Assembly (NCBI GenBank): GCA_964515915.1
Contig: CAZEXM010000092.1
Location: 1-11,801, forward strand
DNA: 11,801 nt
From: JAHOYW01 sp964515915
GTDB taxonomy: Bacteria > Verrucomicrobiota > Lentisphaeria > Victivallales > Victivallaceae
Reading direction: 5' to 3'
In this document: in pieces, positions 1 through 6,268 of the stretch
How the letters are laid out: the number at the start of each line of letters is the position of its first letter
How positions within the stretch are numbered: position 1 is the first letter of the stretch
Translations under genes and position numbers: made by a program
The notes under the pieces: generated by a model
What the model was told of the DNA's origin: nothing
Databases searched by the model: none
What the model saw: only the letters and a program-made list of their open reading frames with translations

Positions 1-50
1 TATCCAGAAGTTAGATAATTATTTGTTACAAAAATAATCTTGACTAGACA

Positions 51-1274
51 CTAGCGGTCGGCTAAAGCGCATACGCCGGGGAGGTCTTTTCCTTCGAGAA
101 ATTCGAGGGAGGCGCCGCCGCCGGTTGAGATATGACTCATTTTATCAGCGAGCCCGCTTTGATTAACCGCCGCGACGGAATCGCCGCCGCCGATAATGCT
201 TACCGAATCACTGTCAGCTACCGCGGAGCAGACAATCATGGTGCCGTCAGCAAAATTGGGCATTTCGAAACAACCCATGGGACCGTTCCAGATAATGGTT
301 TTTGCGCCGAGTATTTCATTGGCATATAATTCGGCAGTTCTGGGACCGATATCAAGAGCCATCCAGCCGTCTTCAATCTCAACACCAACTATTTCAGTAT
401 TGGCGTCATTGGAGAAATCATCAGCGATTTTATTATCGACCGGTAAGAGAAACTTGATGCCTTTGGCTTTGGCTTTAGCGAGAGTTTCTTTCGCCACGTC
501 AAGTAAATCGTCTTCGCAAAGCGAATTGCCGACGGAATGTCCAAGGGCTTTCAAAAAAGTGTAAGCCATGCCGCCGCCGATCAAAATAGTATCAACTTTT
601 TCGATAAGTGATGTAAGAACTTCGAGTTTCCCTGAAACTTTGGCCCCGCCGATAATAGCGACGAAGGGACGTTTCGGGTTGGCTACGGCTTGACCAAGGT
701 ATTGGATTTCTTTGTCGAGGAGGAAACCCGCCACGCAGTTTTCTTTGTCGAGGAATTCTGTAATAACGGCAGTGGAAGCGTGAGCACGATGAGCTGTACC
801 GAAGGCGTCATTGACGTAAACATCGCCGAGTTTGGCCAATTCAGAAGCAAATGTTTTCTGGGCGGCAATTTTATCCGCGTCGCCTTTGCATTTCATATCT
901 TCTTCTTTGTGGTAGCGAGTGTTTTCGCAGCACATGATTTCGCCGGGCTTGAGAGCTTTGGAAGCGGCTACAGCTTCTTCACCAACGCAGTCGTTAATAA
1001 ATTTAACGTCCTGCCCCAGCAGACTGGCGAGATAATCAGCGGCTGGTTTTACGGTGAATTCCGGTTTTGCCTCGCCTTTGGGGCGGCCGAGGTGGGTCAG
1101 AAGAGTTAATGACGCGCCTTTGCCGAGAATATATTTGATGGTAGGCAGAGCCGCGCGGATACGGGTATCGTCAGTTATTCTGCCGTCTTTGATGGGGACA
1201 TTAAAATCGACCCGCATAACTACGCGTTTACCAGCAAGTTCAATGTCTTTGACGGTTTTTTTGTTGAGATTCAT
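51..1274 (-). CDS. pgk: Phosphoglycerate kinase
   Basis: Cytosolic glycolytic enzyme that transfers the phosphate of 1,3-bisphosphoglycerate to ADP, giving ATP and 3-phosphoglycerate. The 407-residue product has the usual family length and is complete. Recognisable blocks are RVDFNVP (residues 21-27) with the following GRITDDTRIR, the substrate-binding THLGRPKG stretch (60-67), HRAHAST, GGAKVSGK, the WNGPMGCFE block, the nucleotide-side GGGDS (362-366) and the C-terminal STGGGASLEFLEG. The ATG at 1274 is supported by a GGAG Shine-Dalgarno seven bases upstream. It lies 394 bases downstream of gap, which makes its substrate; the gap terminator and the double hairpin lie in between, so independent transcription is likely. 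A TTGACA hexamer is present at 1304-1309, but no well-spaced -10 follows it, so I do not assign a promoter. Identification is secure. Confidence 0.98.
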   Translation of the reverse strand: MNLNKKTVKDIELAGKRVVMRVDFNVPIKDGRITDDTRIRAALPTIKYILGKGASLTLLTHLGRPKGEAKPEFTVKPAADYLASLLGQDVKFINDCVGEEAVAASKALKPGEIMCCENTRYHKEEDMKCKGDADKIAAQKTFASELAKLGDVYVNDAFGTAHRAHASTAVITEFLDKENCVAGFLLDKEIQYLGQAVANPKRPFVAIIGGAKVSGKLEVLTSLIEKVDTILIGGGMAYTFLKALGHSVGNSLCEDDLLDVAKETLAKAKAKGIKFLLPVDNKIADDFSNDANTEIVGVEIEDGWMALDIGPRTAELYANEILGAKTIIWNGPMGCFEMPNFADGTMIVCSAVADSDSVSIIGGGDSVAAVNQSGLADKMSHISTGGGASLEFLEGKDLPGVCALADR

Positions 1275-1423
1275 AGTTTTACTCCATATTGAATATATGT
1301 TATTGTCAAATTGTTATATTAAATAACGCTCTATCCTGTTGAACATTAAATATTTATCGCAAAATAGAGTTCTTTCCCCATGGTTTGCGCGAAAATTCCA
1401 TTCAGAAAAATGTATTTTTAATC

Positions 1424-1481
1424 AATGTAGCTCAAGCGTCCCGCTTGAGAATATTCACAAGCGGGACGCTTGTGCTACATT
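1424..1481. repeat. REPIN-like double palindrome (two back-to-back hairpins)
   Basis: Two 29-base arms (1424-1452 and 1453-1481) form an inverted repeat with no spacer, matching at 27 of 29 positions. Each arm also holds its own hairpin: an 8-bp stem CTCAAGCG/CGCTTGAG with loop TCC in the left arm, and CACAAGCG/CGCTTGTG with loop GGA in the right arm. The two differences between the arms are exactly the paired T/A positions of these inner stems, so pairing is kept in both. This is the architecture of REP/REPIN elements. REP sequences are non-autonomous and are usually mobilised by a RAYT-type transposase, none of which is in this window. It sits between gap and pgk, about 150 bases upstream of the pgk start. 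Confidence 0.8.
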
Positions 1482-1584
1482 ATACACTTTTCATATTTTT
1501 CATAAAAGATTTGACACTAGCGAATATATGCATAAGCACCGGAATATTTGGATAAAAACAAAAAATAAAAAAGCACTTGCGCTT

Positions 1585-1620
1585 AAAAAAACCCGAAGTT
1601 CAATAAAATTGTTCCTCGGG
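1585..1620 (-). terminator. Rho-independent terminator downstream of gap
   Basis: On the minus strand the RNA reads as a hairpin, CCCGAGG then AA then CAAT, loop TTT, then ATTG, AA, CTTCGGG. This gives a 7-bp outer stem (one G-U pair), a 2x2 internal loop and a 4-bp inner stem, followed at once by seven T residues (plus-strand A at 1585-1591). It begins about 49 bases after the gap stop codon. The stem plus T-run is classical, and its orientation matches termination of gap transcripts before pgk. Confidence 0.8.
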
Positions 1621-1668
1621 CCTGGCCCTGTTTTATATTAAACAAGCACGAATGCTTTTTAATTAAAC

Positions 1669-2667
1669 TTAAAGGGCAGCCATAGCGGCGATGAGGTCCA
1701 ATACTTTATTAGAGTAGCCCCATTCGTTGTCATACCATGCGACAATCTTAACGAAGTTGTCAGTTAAAGCAATACCGGCTTCGGCATCAAATGTGGAAGT
1801 GCAGACTTCACCGACGAAATCCTGAGAAACAACCGCATCTTCAGTGTAAGCAAGAACGCCTTTCATTGATCCTTCGGAGGCAGCTTTCATGGCAGCTTTA
1901 ATCGCATCGTAGGAAGCGCCTTTTGCCAGGCGGCAGGTCAAGTCGACAACGGATACATCCACAGTAGGAACGCGGAAAGCCATTCCGGTAAGTTTGCCGT
2001 TCAATTCAGGAATGACTTTACCAACCGCTTTAGCGGCGCCGGTGGAAGAAGGGATGATGTTGCAAAGAGTCGCGCGGCCGCCTCTCCAGTCTTTCAGGGA
2101 AGGAGCGTCAACGGTTTTCTGGGTAGCTGTGGCAGCGTGAATAGTAGTCATTAAGCCTTCAACGATACCGAAGTTGTCATTAAGGACTTTAGTGATGGGA
2201 GCTAAGCAGTTAGTAGTGCATGAAGCGTTGGAAACGATATTCATGCCGGTAGTCAATTTGTCGTCGTTTACGCCCATAACGAACATAGGAGTGTCGTCTT
2301 TAGAAGGAGCGGACAGAACAACTTTTTTAGCGCCGGCGTCAAGATGGCCCTGGGCTTTTTCAGCAGTCAGGAACAGGCCCGTTGATTCAACAACGTATTC
2401 AGCACCAACGGCATCCCATTTCAAATCAGCGGGATTTCTTTCAGAAGTGATGCGGATAGCTTTACCGTTTACAACGAGATTACCGTTTTCAACAGAAACG
2501 TCGCCGTCGAATTTACCGTGTACTGAGTCAAAACGAAGCATGTATGCGATGTAATCCACGTCCAGCAAATCGTTTATACCGACAACTTCGATGTCATCGC
2601 GTTTTTGTGCGGCGCGAAAAACGAGACGGCCGATGCGGCCAAATCCATTAATACCAACTTTAATCAT
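1669..2667 (-). CDS. gap: Glyceraldehyde-3-phosphate dehydrogenase (NAD-type), class I
   Basis: Cytosolic glycolytic enzyme that oxidises glyceraldehyde 3-phosphate with NAD and phosphate to 1,3-bisphosphoglycerate, the substrate of the Pgk encoded downstream. The 332-residue product begins with the Rossmann motif GINGFGRIGR (residues 5-14). It has Asp33 after the second strand, which favours NAD, the catalytic block SNASCTTNC with Cys150, and His177 in the TTIHAATATQ segment. The C-terminal WYDNEWGYSNKV block is intact. An upstream in-frame GTG at 2739 would add 24 residues, but I chose the ATG at 2667. It places the family's usual MIKVGINGFG at the N-terminus and has an AGAAGGG Shine-Dalgarno just before it. 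A promoter (2773-2800) and a terminator (1585-1620) flank the gene, so it is probably a single-gene transcript. Confidence 0.98.
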   Translation of the reverse strand: MIKVGINGFGRIGRLVFRAAQKRDDIEVVGINDLLDVDYIAYMLRFDSVHGKFDGDVSVENGNLVVNGKAIRITSERNPADLKWDAVGAEYVVESTGLFLTAEKAQGHLDAGAKKVVLSAPSKDDTPMFVMGVNDDKLTTGMNIVSNASCTTNCLAPITKVLNDNFGIVEGLMTTIHAATATQKTVDAPSLKDWRGGRATLCNIIPSSTGAAKAVGKVIPELNGKLTGMAFRVPTVDVSVVDLTCRLAKGASYDAIKAAMKAASEGSMKGVLAYTEDAVVSQDFVGEVCTSTFDAEAGIALTDNFVKIVAWYDNEWGYSNKVLDLIAAMAAL

Positions 2668-2728
2668 TTTTTTACCCTTCTGGTTTAAAAAAGTTACTTT
2701 GTTTATATATTCCAGGCATTCAAAACAG

Positions 2729-2845
2729 CTACAATTCACCCGTAATAGATGCCTTTACTAATCGGAAAGCGTAATATATACCTTTTTTTTGAAAAGTCAA
2801 AATTATAAAGCTTGATTCGATAAAAAATTCGGGAAATCGCTTCAT
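2729..2845 (-). CDS. Possible small ORF, 38 residues, unknown
   Basis: A short reading frame begins at an ATG (2845) with a strong Shine-Dalgarno, AAGGAG, nine bases upstream, and ends at TAG. It starts 36 bases after the end of the PilT-like gene, so it could be the last cistron of that operon. The product would begin MKRFPEFF and contain a hydrophobic FIILTF stretch and several Lys/Arg. I recognise no family. Against it: it overlaps the likely gap promoter, it is AT-rich, and a frame of this length can occur by chance. The ribosome binding site is the main support. Confidence 0.25.
   Translation of the reverse strand: MKRFPEFFIESSFIILTFQKKGIYYAFRLVKASITGEL
2773..2800 (-). promoter_or_regulatory. 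Putative sigma-70 promoter of gap
   Basis: Minus strand: -35 TTGACT at 2800-2795, a 16-base spacer containing an A8 tract, and -10 TATATT at 2778-2773. This gives a leader of roughly 100 bases before the gap ATG. Hexamer quality and spacing are good; no transcript evidence is available. It lies inside the possible small ORF at 2729-2845. Confidence 0.55.
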
Positions 2846-2881
2846 AAATCAACTCTCCTTAACGCATAACGCCATTCAGAA

Positions 2882-3979
2882 TTAACTAATAATCTGATTG
2901 TCTCCGGCGGACAGGAAAATTCCCTTGAAGTTCATTTTGAGCGCTTCCGGATTGTCGGAATATTCTAACGCGTCCTCTTCCGATATGAGGCCGTTATTCA
3001 CCAACTCAAACAAACACTGGTTGAAAGTCATCATACCATCATTTTGGCCCGCAGCGATAGCCGCGGGCAGTTTTTCCAGACGGTTTTCACGCAAAAGTTT
3101 ATTGACCATTGGTGTATTAATCATGATTTCGGTGGCCGGGACGCGTCCGTCTTCGACGGCCAGCGGCACCAAGCGCTGCGAAATAATAGCGTGCAGATTA
3201 TTGCAGATGGCTTCCAGGATGGGTCCTTGTTCCGCCTGGTTATAAAAGTCCAGGATACGGTTGATGGTTTGCGAGGCATTGGATGCGTGCAAAGTGGTTA
3301 CAACCAGATGTCCGGTGTCAGCGGCTTGCAAAGCAGCTTCAAAACTGAATTTGTCGCGCATTTCGCCAATCATAATAACGTCCGGATCCTGACGCAGAAC
3401 ATGTATTAAGGCGCTGGCGAAACTGATTGTGTCAATACCTACTTCCCGTTGTTCAAAATAAGAATGTTTATCGGTGAATTCATATTCAATGGGGTCTTCA
3501 ATGGTGATAATATGTTTGGAAAATTCGTTGTTGATGTGTTCAAGCATCGCGGCCAGGGTTGTTGATTTTCCCGAACCGGTCGTACCGGTGAGGATAATGA
3601 TTCCGCGTGGAGTTTCCGCGATGGACTGAATTACTTCCGGCAAACCAAGCTGTTCAAAATTCATAAGCTGGTTTTTTACCCAGCGGCAATTAATGCTGAG
3701 CGCTCCACGCTGACGATGTATATTGACACGAAAACGCCCGATATTATCTTCCAGATGCGAAATATCCAAATCACCGGTTTCATCGAACTTCGCCAGCTGC
3801 TTTTCAGTGCTGACCTGCTTCATGAAGCGTTCGAGAATTTCACCATCCGGAGTATAGTCGCTAACAACTATTTCACCGTTAATGCGGAACGCGACTGGAG
3901 AGTCTTCTTTGATATGCACATCGGAAGCGTCCGCGCTCACGGCTTTTTCCAGGACATTGCGTAAAAGTGTTGTTGACAT
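2882..3979 (-). CDS. PilT/PilU-type twitching motility secretion ATPase
   Basis: Cytoplasmic hexameric ATPase of the type II/IV secretion superfamily; relatives power retraction of type IV pili from the inner-membrane base. The 365-residue product has the PilT length and architecture: an N-terminal PAS-like domain starting with ASDVHIKEDSPVAFRING (residues 18-35), then the RecA-like core. Walker A is GTTGSGKST (132-140), the Asp box is ITIEDPIEYEF (158-168), Walker B is VIMIGEMRD (201-209) and the His box is TTLHASNASQTINRI (228-242). The C-terminal region where PilT carries AIRNLIRE reads MVNKLLRE here, so it is diverged, and the His-box wording recalls PilU as much as PilT. No other pilus gene is in the window. 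The start has a GGAGG site five bases before the ATG. pdxJ ends 26 bases upstream, so co-transcription is likely. The family is certain; the pilT versus pilU subtype is not. Confidence 0.93.
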   Translation of the reverse strand: MSTTLLRNVLEKAVSADASDVHIKEDSPVAFRINGEIVVSDYTPDGEILERFMKQVSTEKQLAKFDETGDLDISHLEDNIGRFRVNIHRQRGALSINCRWVKNQLMNFEQLGLPEVIQSIAETPRGIIILTGTTGSGKSTTLAAMLEHINNEFSKHIITIEDPIEYEFTDKHSYFEQREVGIDTISFASALIHVLRQDPDVIMIGEMRDKFSFEAALQAADTGHLVVTTLHASNASQTINRILDFYNQAEQGPILEAICNNLHAIISQRLVPLAVEDGRVPATEIMINTPMVNKLLRENRLEKLPAAIAAGQNDGMMTFNQCLFELVNNGLISEEDALEYSDNPEALKMNFKGIFLSAGDNQIIS

Positions 3980-4005
3980 TAATGCCTCCGAAAAATTAAA
4001 TGTAA

Positions 4006-4737
4006 TTACTCTGGATACAAGCTCATCAAGTCAGCCATTTCACGGACCGCTTGATCAATACCGACGATGACCGCCCGGGCAATAATACTATGCCCGATAT
4101 TTAATTCATGCAAATGCGGAATTTCTAAAATTAAATCAATATTATCATAATTAATGCCATGTCCGGCATTGACCTTAATTCCCAGGCCGGTTGCGAACTC
4201 AGCCGCTTTAATCAGACGTTTTAACTCCTTCCGCTGTTCTTTTCCTTCCCGGTTGGCAAAAGATCCGGTGTGCAGTTCAATGTATTCGCATCCGCTTTGC
4301 GCCGCGGCTTCAATTTGTTCTTTATCAGGGTCAATAAACAAACTGACGATAATACCTGCAGCCTGCAGGCGTTCGGTGGCGGCGCTGACCGCTTCAAGGC
4401 GCGCCGATACGTCGAGGCCGCCCTCGGTGGTAAGTTCTTCACGTTTTTCCGGTACCAGACAGGAACTGTAAGGTTTCAAATCAGCGGCGATTTTTATCAT
4501 TTCCCCGGTAACGGCCATTTCCATGTTCAAGCGTTGGACATTGGCTTTGAGCGCAAGCATATCGTGATCGTGCATATGGCGCCGGTCCTCACGCAGGTGA
4601 GCGGTAATTCCCCATGCCCCGGCTTTTTCGCATATTAATGCTGCTTCAAGCGGACTGGGGTAGGCGGCTTTCCGCGCTTCGCGAACAGTTGCCACATGAT
4701 CAATATTTACACCTAAGTTAAGCATTTTGGACCACAT
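4006..4737 (-). CDS. pdxJ: Pyridoxine 5'-phosphate synthase
   Basis: Cytosolic TIM-barrel enzyme of the DXP-dependent vitamin B6 pathway. It condenses 3-amino-2-oxopropyl phosphate (1-amino-3-hydroxyacetone 3-phosphate) with 1-deoxy-D-xylulose 5-phosphate to give pyridoxine 5'-phosphate. The 243-residue product matches the family length and carries the signature blocks: GVNIDHVATVREAR (9-22), GITAHLREDRRH (43-54), CLVPEKREELTTEGGLD (93-109), YIELHTG (152-158), NAGHGINY (190-197) and ELNIGHSIIARA (211-222). The start is uncertain. The ATG at 4737 and an ATG four codons later (4725) are both plausible, and neither has a clear Shine-Dalgarno. The gene follows the unknown TIM-barrel-like gene by 77 bases and precedes the PilT-like gene by 26 bases. 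It carries on the cofactor theme of the upstream riboflavin genes. Confidence 0.97.
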   Translation of the reverse strand: MWSKMLNLGVNIDHVATVREARKAAYPSPLEAALICEKAGAWGITAHLREDRRHMHDHDMLALKANVQRLNMEMAVTGEMIKIAADLKPYSSCLVPEKREELTTEGGLDVSARLEAVSAATERLQAAGIIVSLFIDPDKEQIEAAAQSGCEYIELHTGSFANREGKEQRKELKRLIKAAEFATGLGIKVNAGHGINYDNIDLILEIPHLHELNIGHSIIARAVIVGIDQAVREMADLMSLYPE

Positions 4738-4776
4738 TTATTAATATACAAATAAGAAAAAAAATGAGCGGAAATG

Positions 4777-4788
4777 GGGAACGTTCCC
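4777..4788. promoter_or_regulatory. Perfect 12-bp palindrome upstream of pdxJ
   Basis: GGGAACGTTCCC is a perfect dyad, 39 bases upstream of the pdxJ ATG, in the 77-base gap after the preceding gene. On the minus strand a T8 run follows the dyad after about nine bases. It could be an operator or a weak attenuator hairpin (GGGA/TCCC stem, ACGT loop). The T-run is too far from the stem for a standard terminator, and no regulator can be named. Confidence 0.3.
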
Positions 4789-4814
4789 ATCTACTAACAG
4801 TAATTTACGCCGAA

Positions 4815-5600
4815 TTATGGATTATTCAAACGGGAAATAAGCTGCTCAAACAAATTTATTTCATTTTCGATGGTTTCCAAATTTTTAAAGACCGGCGCCA
4901 AAACGATTTTCAGTTCAGCGCAATGCTGCCGGGAATATTTTATCCATGGTTCGAGTGATTTGCGAACCAGGCGGTTACCGGTTTCCGGTTCGTACACAAA
5001 ACGCAGTAAGATAGTATCAAATTCCAGCCAGCGCATAATTTTGCGGGGAGAAAATTCCCTGCCGGCCAGTTCATGCGGATGAATGTCAAGCGAAAACCCT
5101 ACCTGGGGCAGCATTTGTTTTTTCAAAAATTCCAGATATTGTTCCGCGGATTTTACCGATGATAAGAGCGGGACGCGTACCGGCAACAGCAATTTATTAT
5201 TTGAATGATACAGGGAATGGCTGAAACTGTTTATGAATTTTCTGATTTTCGCGGCCAAATCGGGATTTTCAAAACTTTGCTCAATAGCGAAATCAAGTAA
5301 AACTCCGCTGCTGTTTATCTTGTTGGTTTCGACAATTAATTCGCGCAAACACAGTTTTAAATCATTTTGAATAGAGGGGGATTGGCTGATAATTTCGCGT
5401 GTTACCGTCGGCTCAAGCAAATCCCGCAAATAAAGTTCTGAAATATGCGGATAGGATAATTTGAGCTGTTTTTTGCTCAGCGGCGACAGCAGAAATCCGG
5501 GCAGTTCAAGCAGGGAAAAGCATTCCGGTAATTCGTGCGGCAAACCTTTTTCCGACTCTAAAGCACTTAAACTTATACCCCAGCTAATATTTTTCAGCAT
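4815..5600 (-). CDS. Uncharacterised TIM-barrel-like protein in the riboflavin operon
   Basis: I do not recognise this 261-residue protein as a named family. There is no signal peptide and no long hydrophobic segment, so it is probably cytosolic. Eight short beta-like hydrophobic segments alternate with helix-like segments: ISWGISLSAL (5-14), FSLLELPG (28-35), ISELYLRDLL (53-62), SGVLLDFAIE (98-107), LLLPVRVPL (137-145), VGFSLDIHP (167-175), FDTILLRFVYE (194-204) and LKIVLAPV (230-237). This suggests a (beta/alpha)8 barrel. Glu32 after strand two and Asp172/His174 in strand six recall the metal-site layout of xylose-isomerase-like/AP-endonuclease-2 barrels, but the full metal set is not obvious. 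Its ATG directly follows the ribE stop (TAAATG), so translation is probably coupled to ribE. pdxJ lies downstream. An ancillary role in flavin or B6 metabolism is a guess from position only. Confidence 0.85.
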   Translation of the reverse strand: MLKNISWGISLSALESEKGLPHELPECFSLLELPGFLLSPLSKKQLKLSYPHISELYLRDLLEPTVTREIISQSPSIQNDLKLCLRELIVETNKINSSGVLLDFAIEQSFENPDLAAKIRKFINSFSHSLYHSNNKLLLPVRVPLLSSVKSAEQYLEFLKKQMLPQVGFSLDIHPHELAGREFSPRKIMRWLEFDTILLRFVYEPETGNRLVRKSLEPWIKYSRQHCAELKIVLAPVFKNLETIENEINLFEQLISRLNNP

Positions 5601-6251
5601 TTACCAACCCGCGTTTATCAGGCTTTCCATCGTTACCTTGGAAGCCGTTTTTTTATCCAGGAAGCAAGCCAGTTGCCGCTGGACGTATTTGCCCAGCAAA
5701 TCCGCTTCCAGGTTTATGACATCGCCGGCCTGCCGCTGCCCCAGAGCCGTTTCTTCCAGGGTTACGGGAATCAAATGCACCGAAAAACTATCTTCAGTGA
5801 TATCAACTAAAGTCAGGGAAACACCATCAAGCGCAATGCTGCCTTTAGACGCCATATACGGTTTTATTTCTTCGGGCAAAGCCACCCGGTATTCAATATC
5901 GCCGCCCTGCTTCCGCATACCCAGGAATTTTGCGGCCGTATCAATATGTCCGGTAAGGATGTGTCCGCCCAGGCGGGCGCCGACTTGCAGTGCGCGTTCC
6001 AGATTAACCAGGCCGCCAAGCTCGATTGAACCGAGATTCGTTCGCGTCAGGGTTTCCTCAAGGGTATGGAATTCGAGTGTTCCGTCCGCGTCCCGGCTTT
6101 CCAGAGTCAGGCAGACACCGTTTACGGCGATGCTTTCGCCGCGGGTAAGGTCCTTAAATTTTTTGTTCGGGCGTAAACGCAATTTTCCGGCTTTGCCGTT
6201 TATATCTCGTCCGGTTATTTCCGCGGTCGTTTCAATCAAACCTGTAAACAT
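5601..6251 (-). CDS. ribE: Riboflavin synthase, alpha chain
   Basis: Catalyses dismutation of two 6,7-dimethyl-8-ribityllumazine molecules to riboflavin and 5-amino-6-ribitylaminouracil, the last step of riboflavin synthesis, in the cytosol. The 216-residue product shows the internal duplication of the family. The N-terminal barrel has MFTGLIE at the start, GESIAVNGVCLT, and NLERAL followed by GGHILTGHIDT. The C-terminal barrel has KGSIALDGVSLT and NLEADLLGKYVQR. An in-frame ATG at 6269 overlaps the ribD stop (TAATG) and would add six residues. I chose the ATG at 6251 because it gives the canonical MFTGLIE start and has a GGAAGGA site about ten bases upstream, which overlaps the ribD stop region. 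Tight packing with ribD and the next gene shows an operon. The gene is also called ribC in some species. Confidence 0.97.
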   Translation of the reverse strand: MFTGLIETTAEITGRDINGKAGKLRLRPNKKFKDLTRGESIAVNGVCLTLESRDADGTLEFHTLEETLTRTNLGSIELGGLVNLERALQVGARLGGHILTGHIDTAAKFLGMRKQGGDIEYRVALPEEIKPYMASKGSIALDGVSLTLVDITEDSFSVHLIPVTLEETALGQRQAGDVINLEADLLGKYVQRQLACFLDKKTASKVTMESLINAGW

Positions 6252-6268
6252 ATTTTTAATTCCTTCCA

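Noticed and set aside
1..50. AT-only 7-bp inverted repeat ATTATTT/AAATAAT downstream of pgk
   Set aside because: A pure A/T stem without a following T-run on the pgk strand is not credible as a terminator and is expected by chance.
1339..1641. 100-codon plus-strand ORF between gap and pgk
   Set aside because: It reads through the double hairpin (giving the KRDACAT-type peptide produced by such repeats) and the gap terminator, has no ribosome binding site, and resembles no protein.
2668..2739. 24-residue N-terminal extension of GAPDH from a GTG
   Set aside because: The extension is Cys-rich and unlike the family; the ATG at 2667 has its own ribosome binding site and starts at the conserved Rossmann strand.
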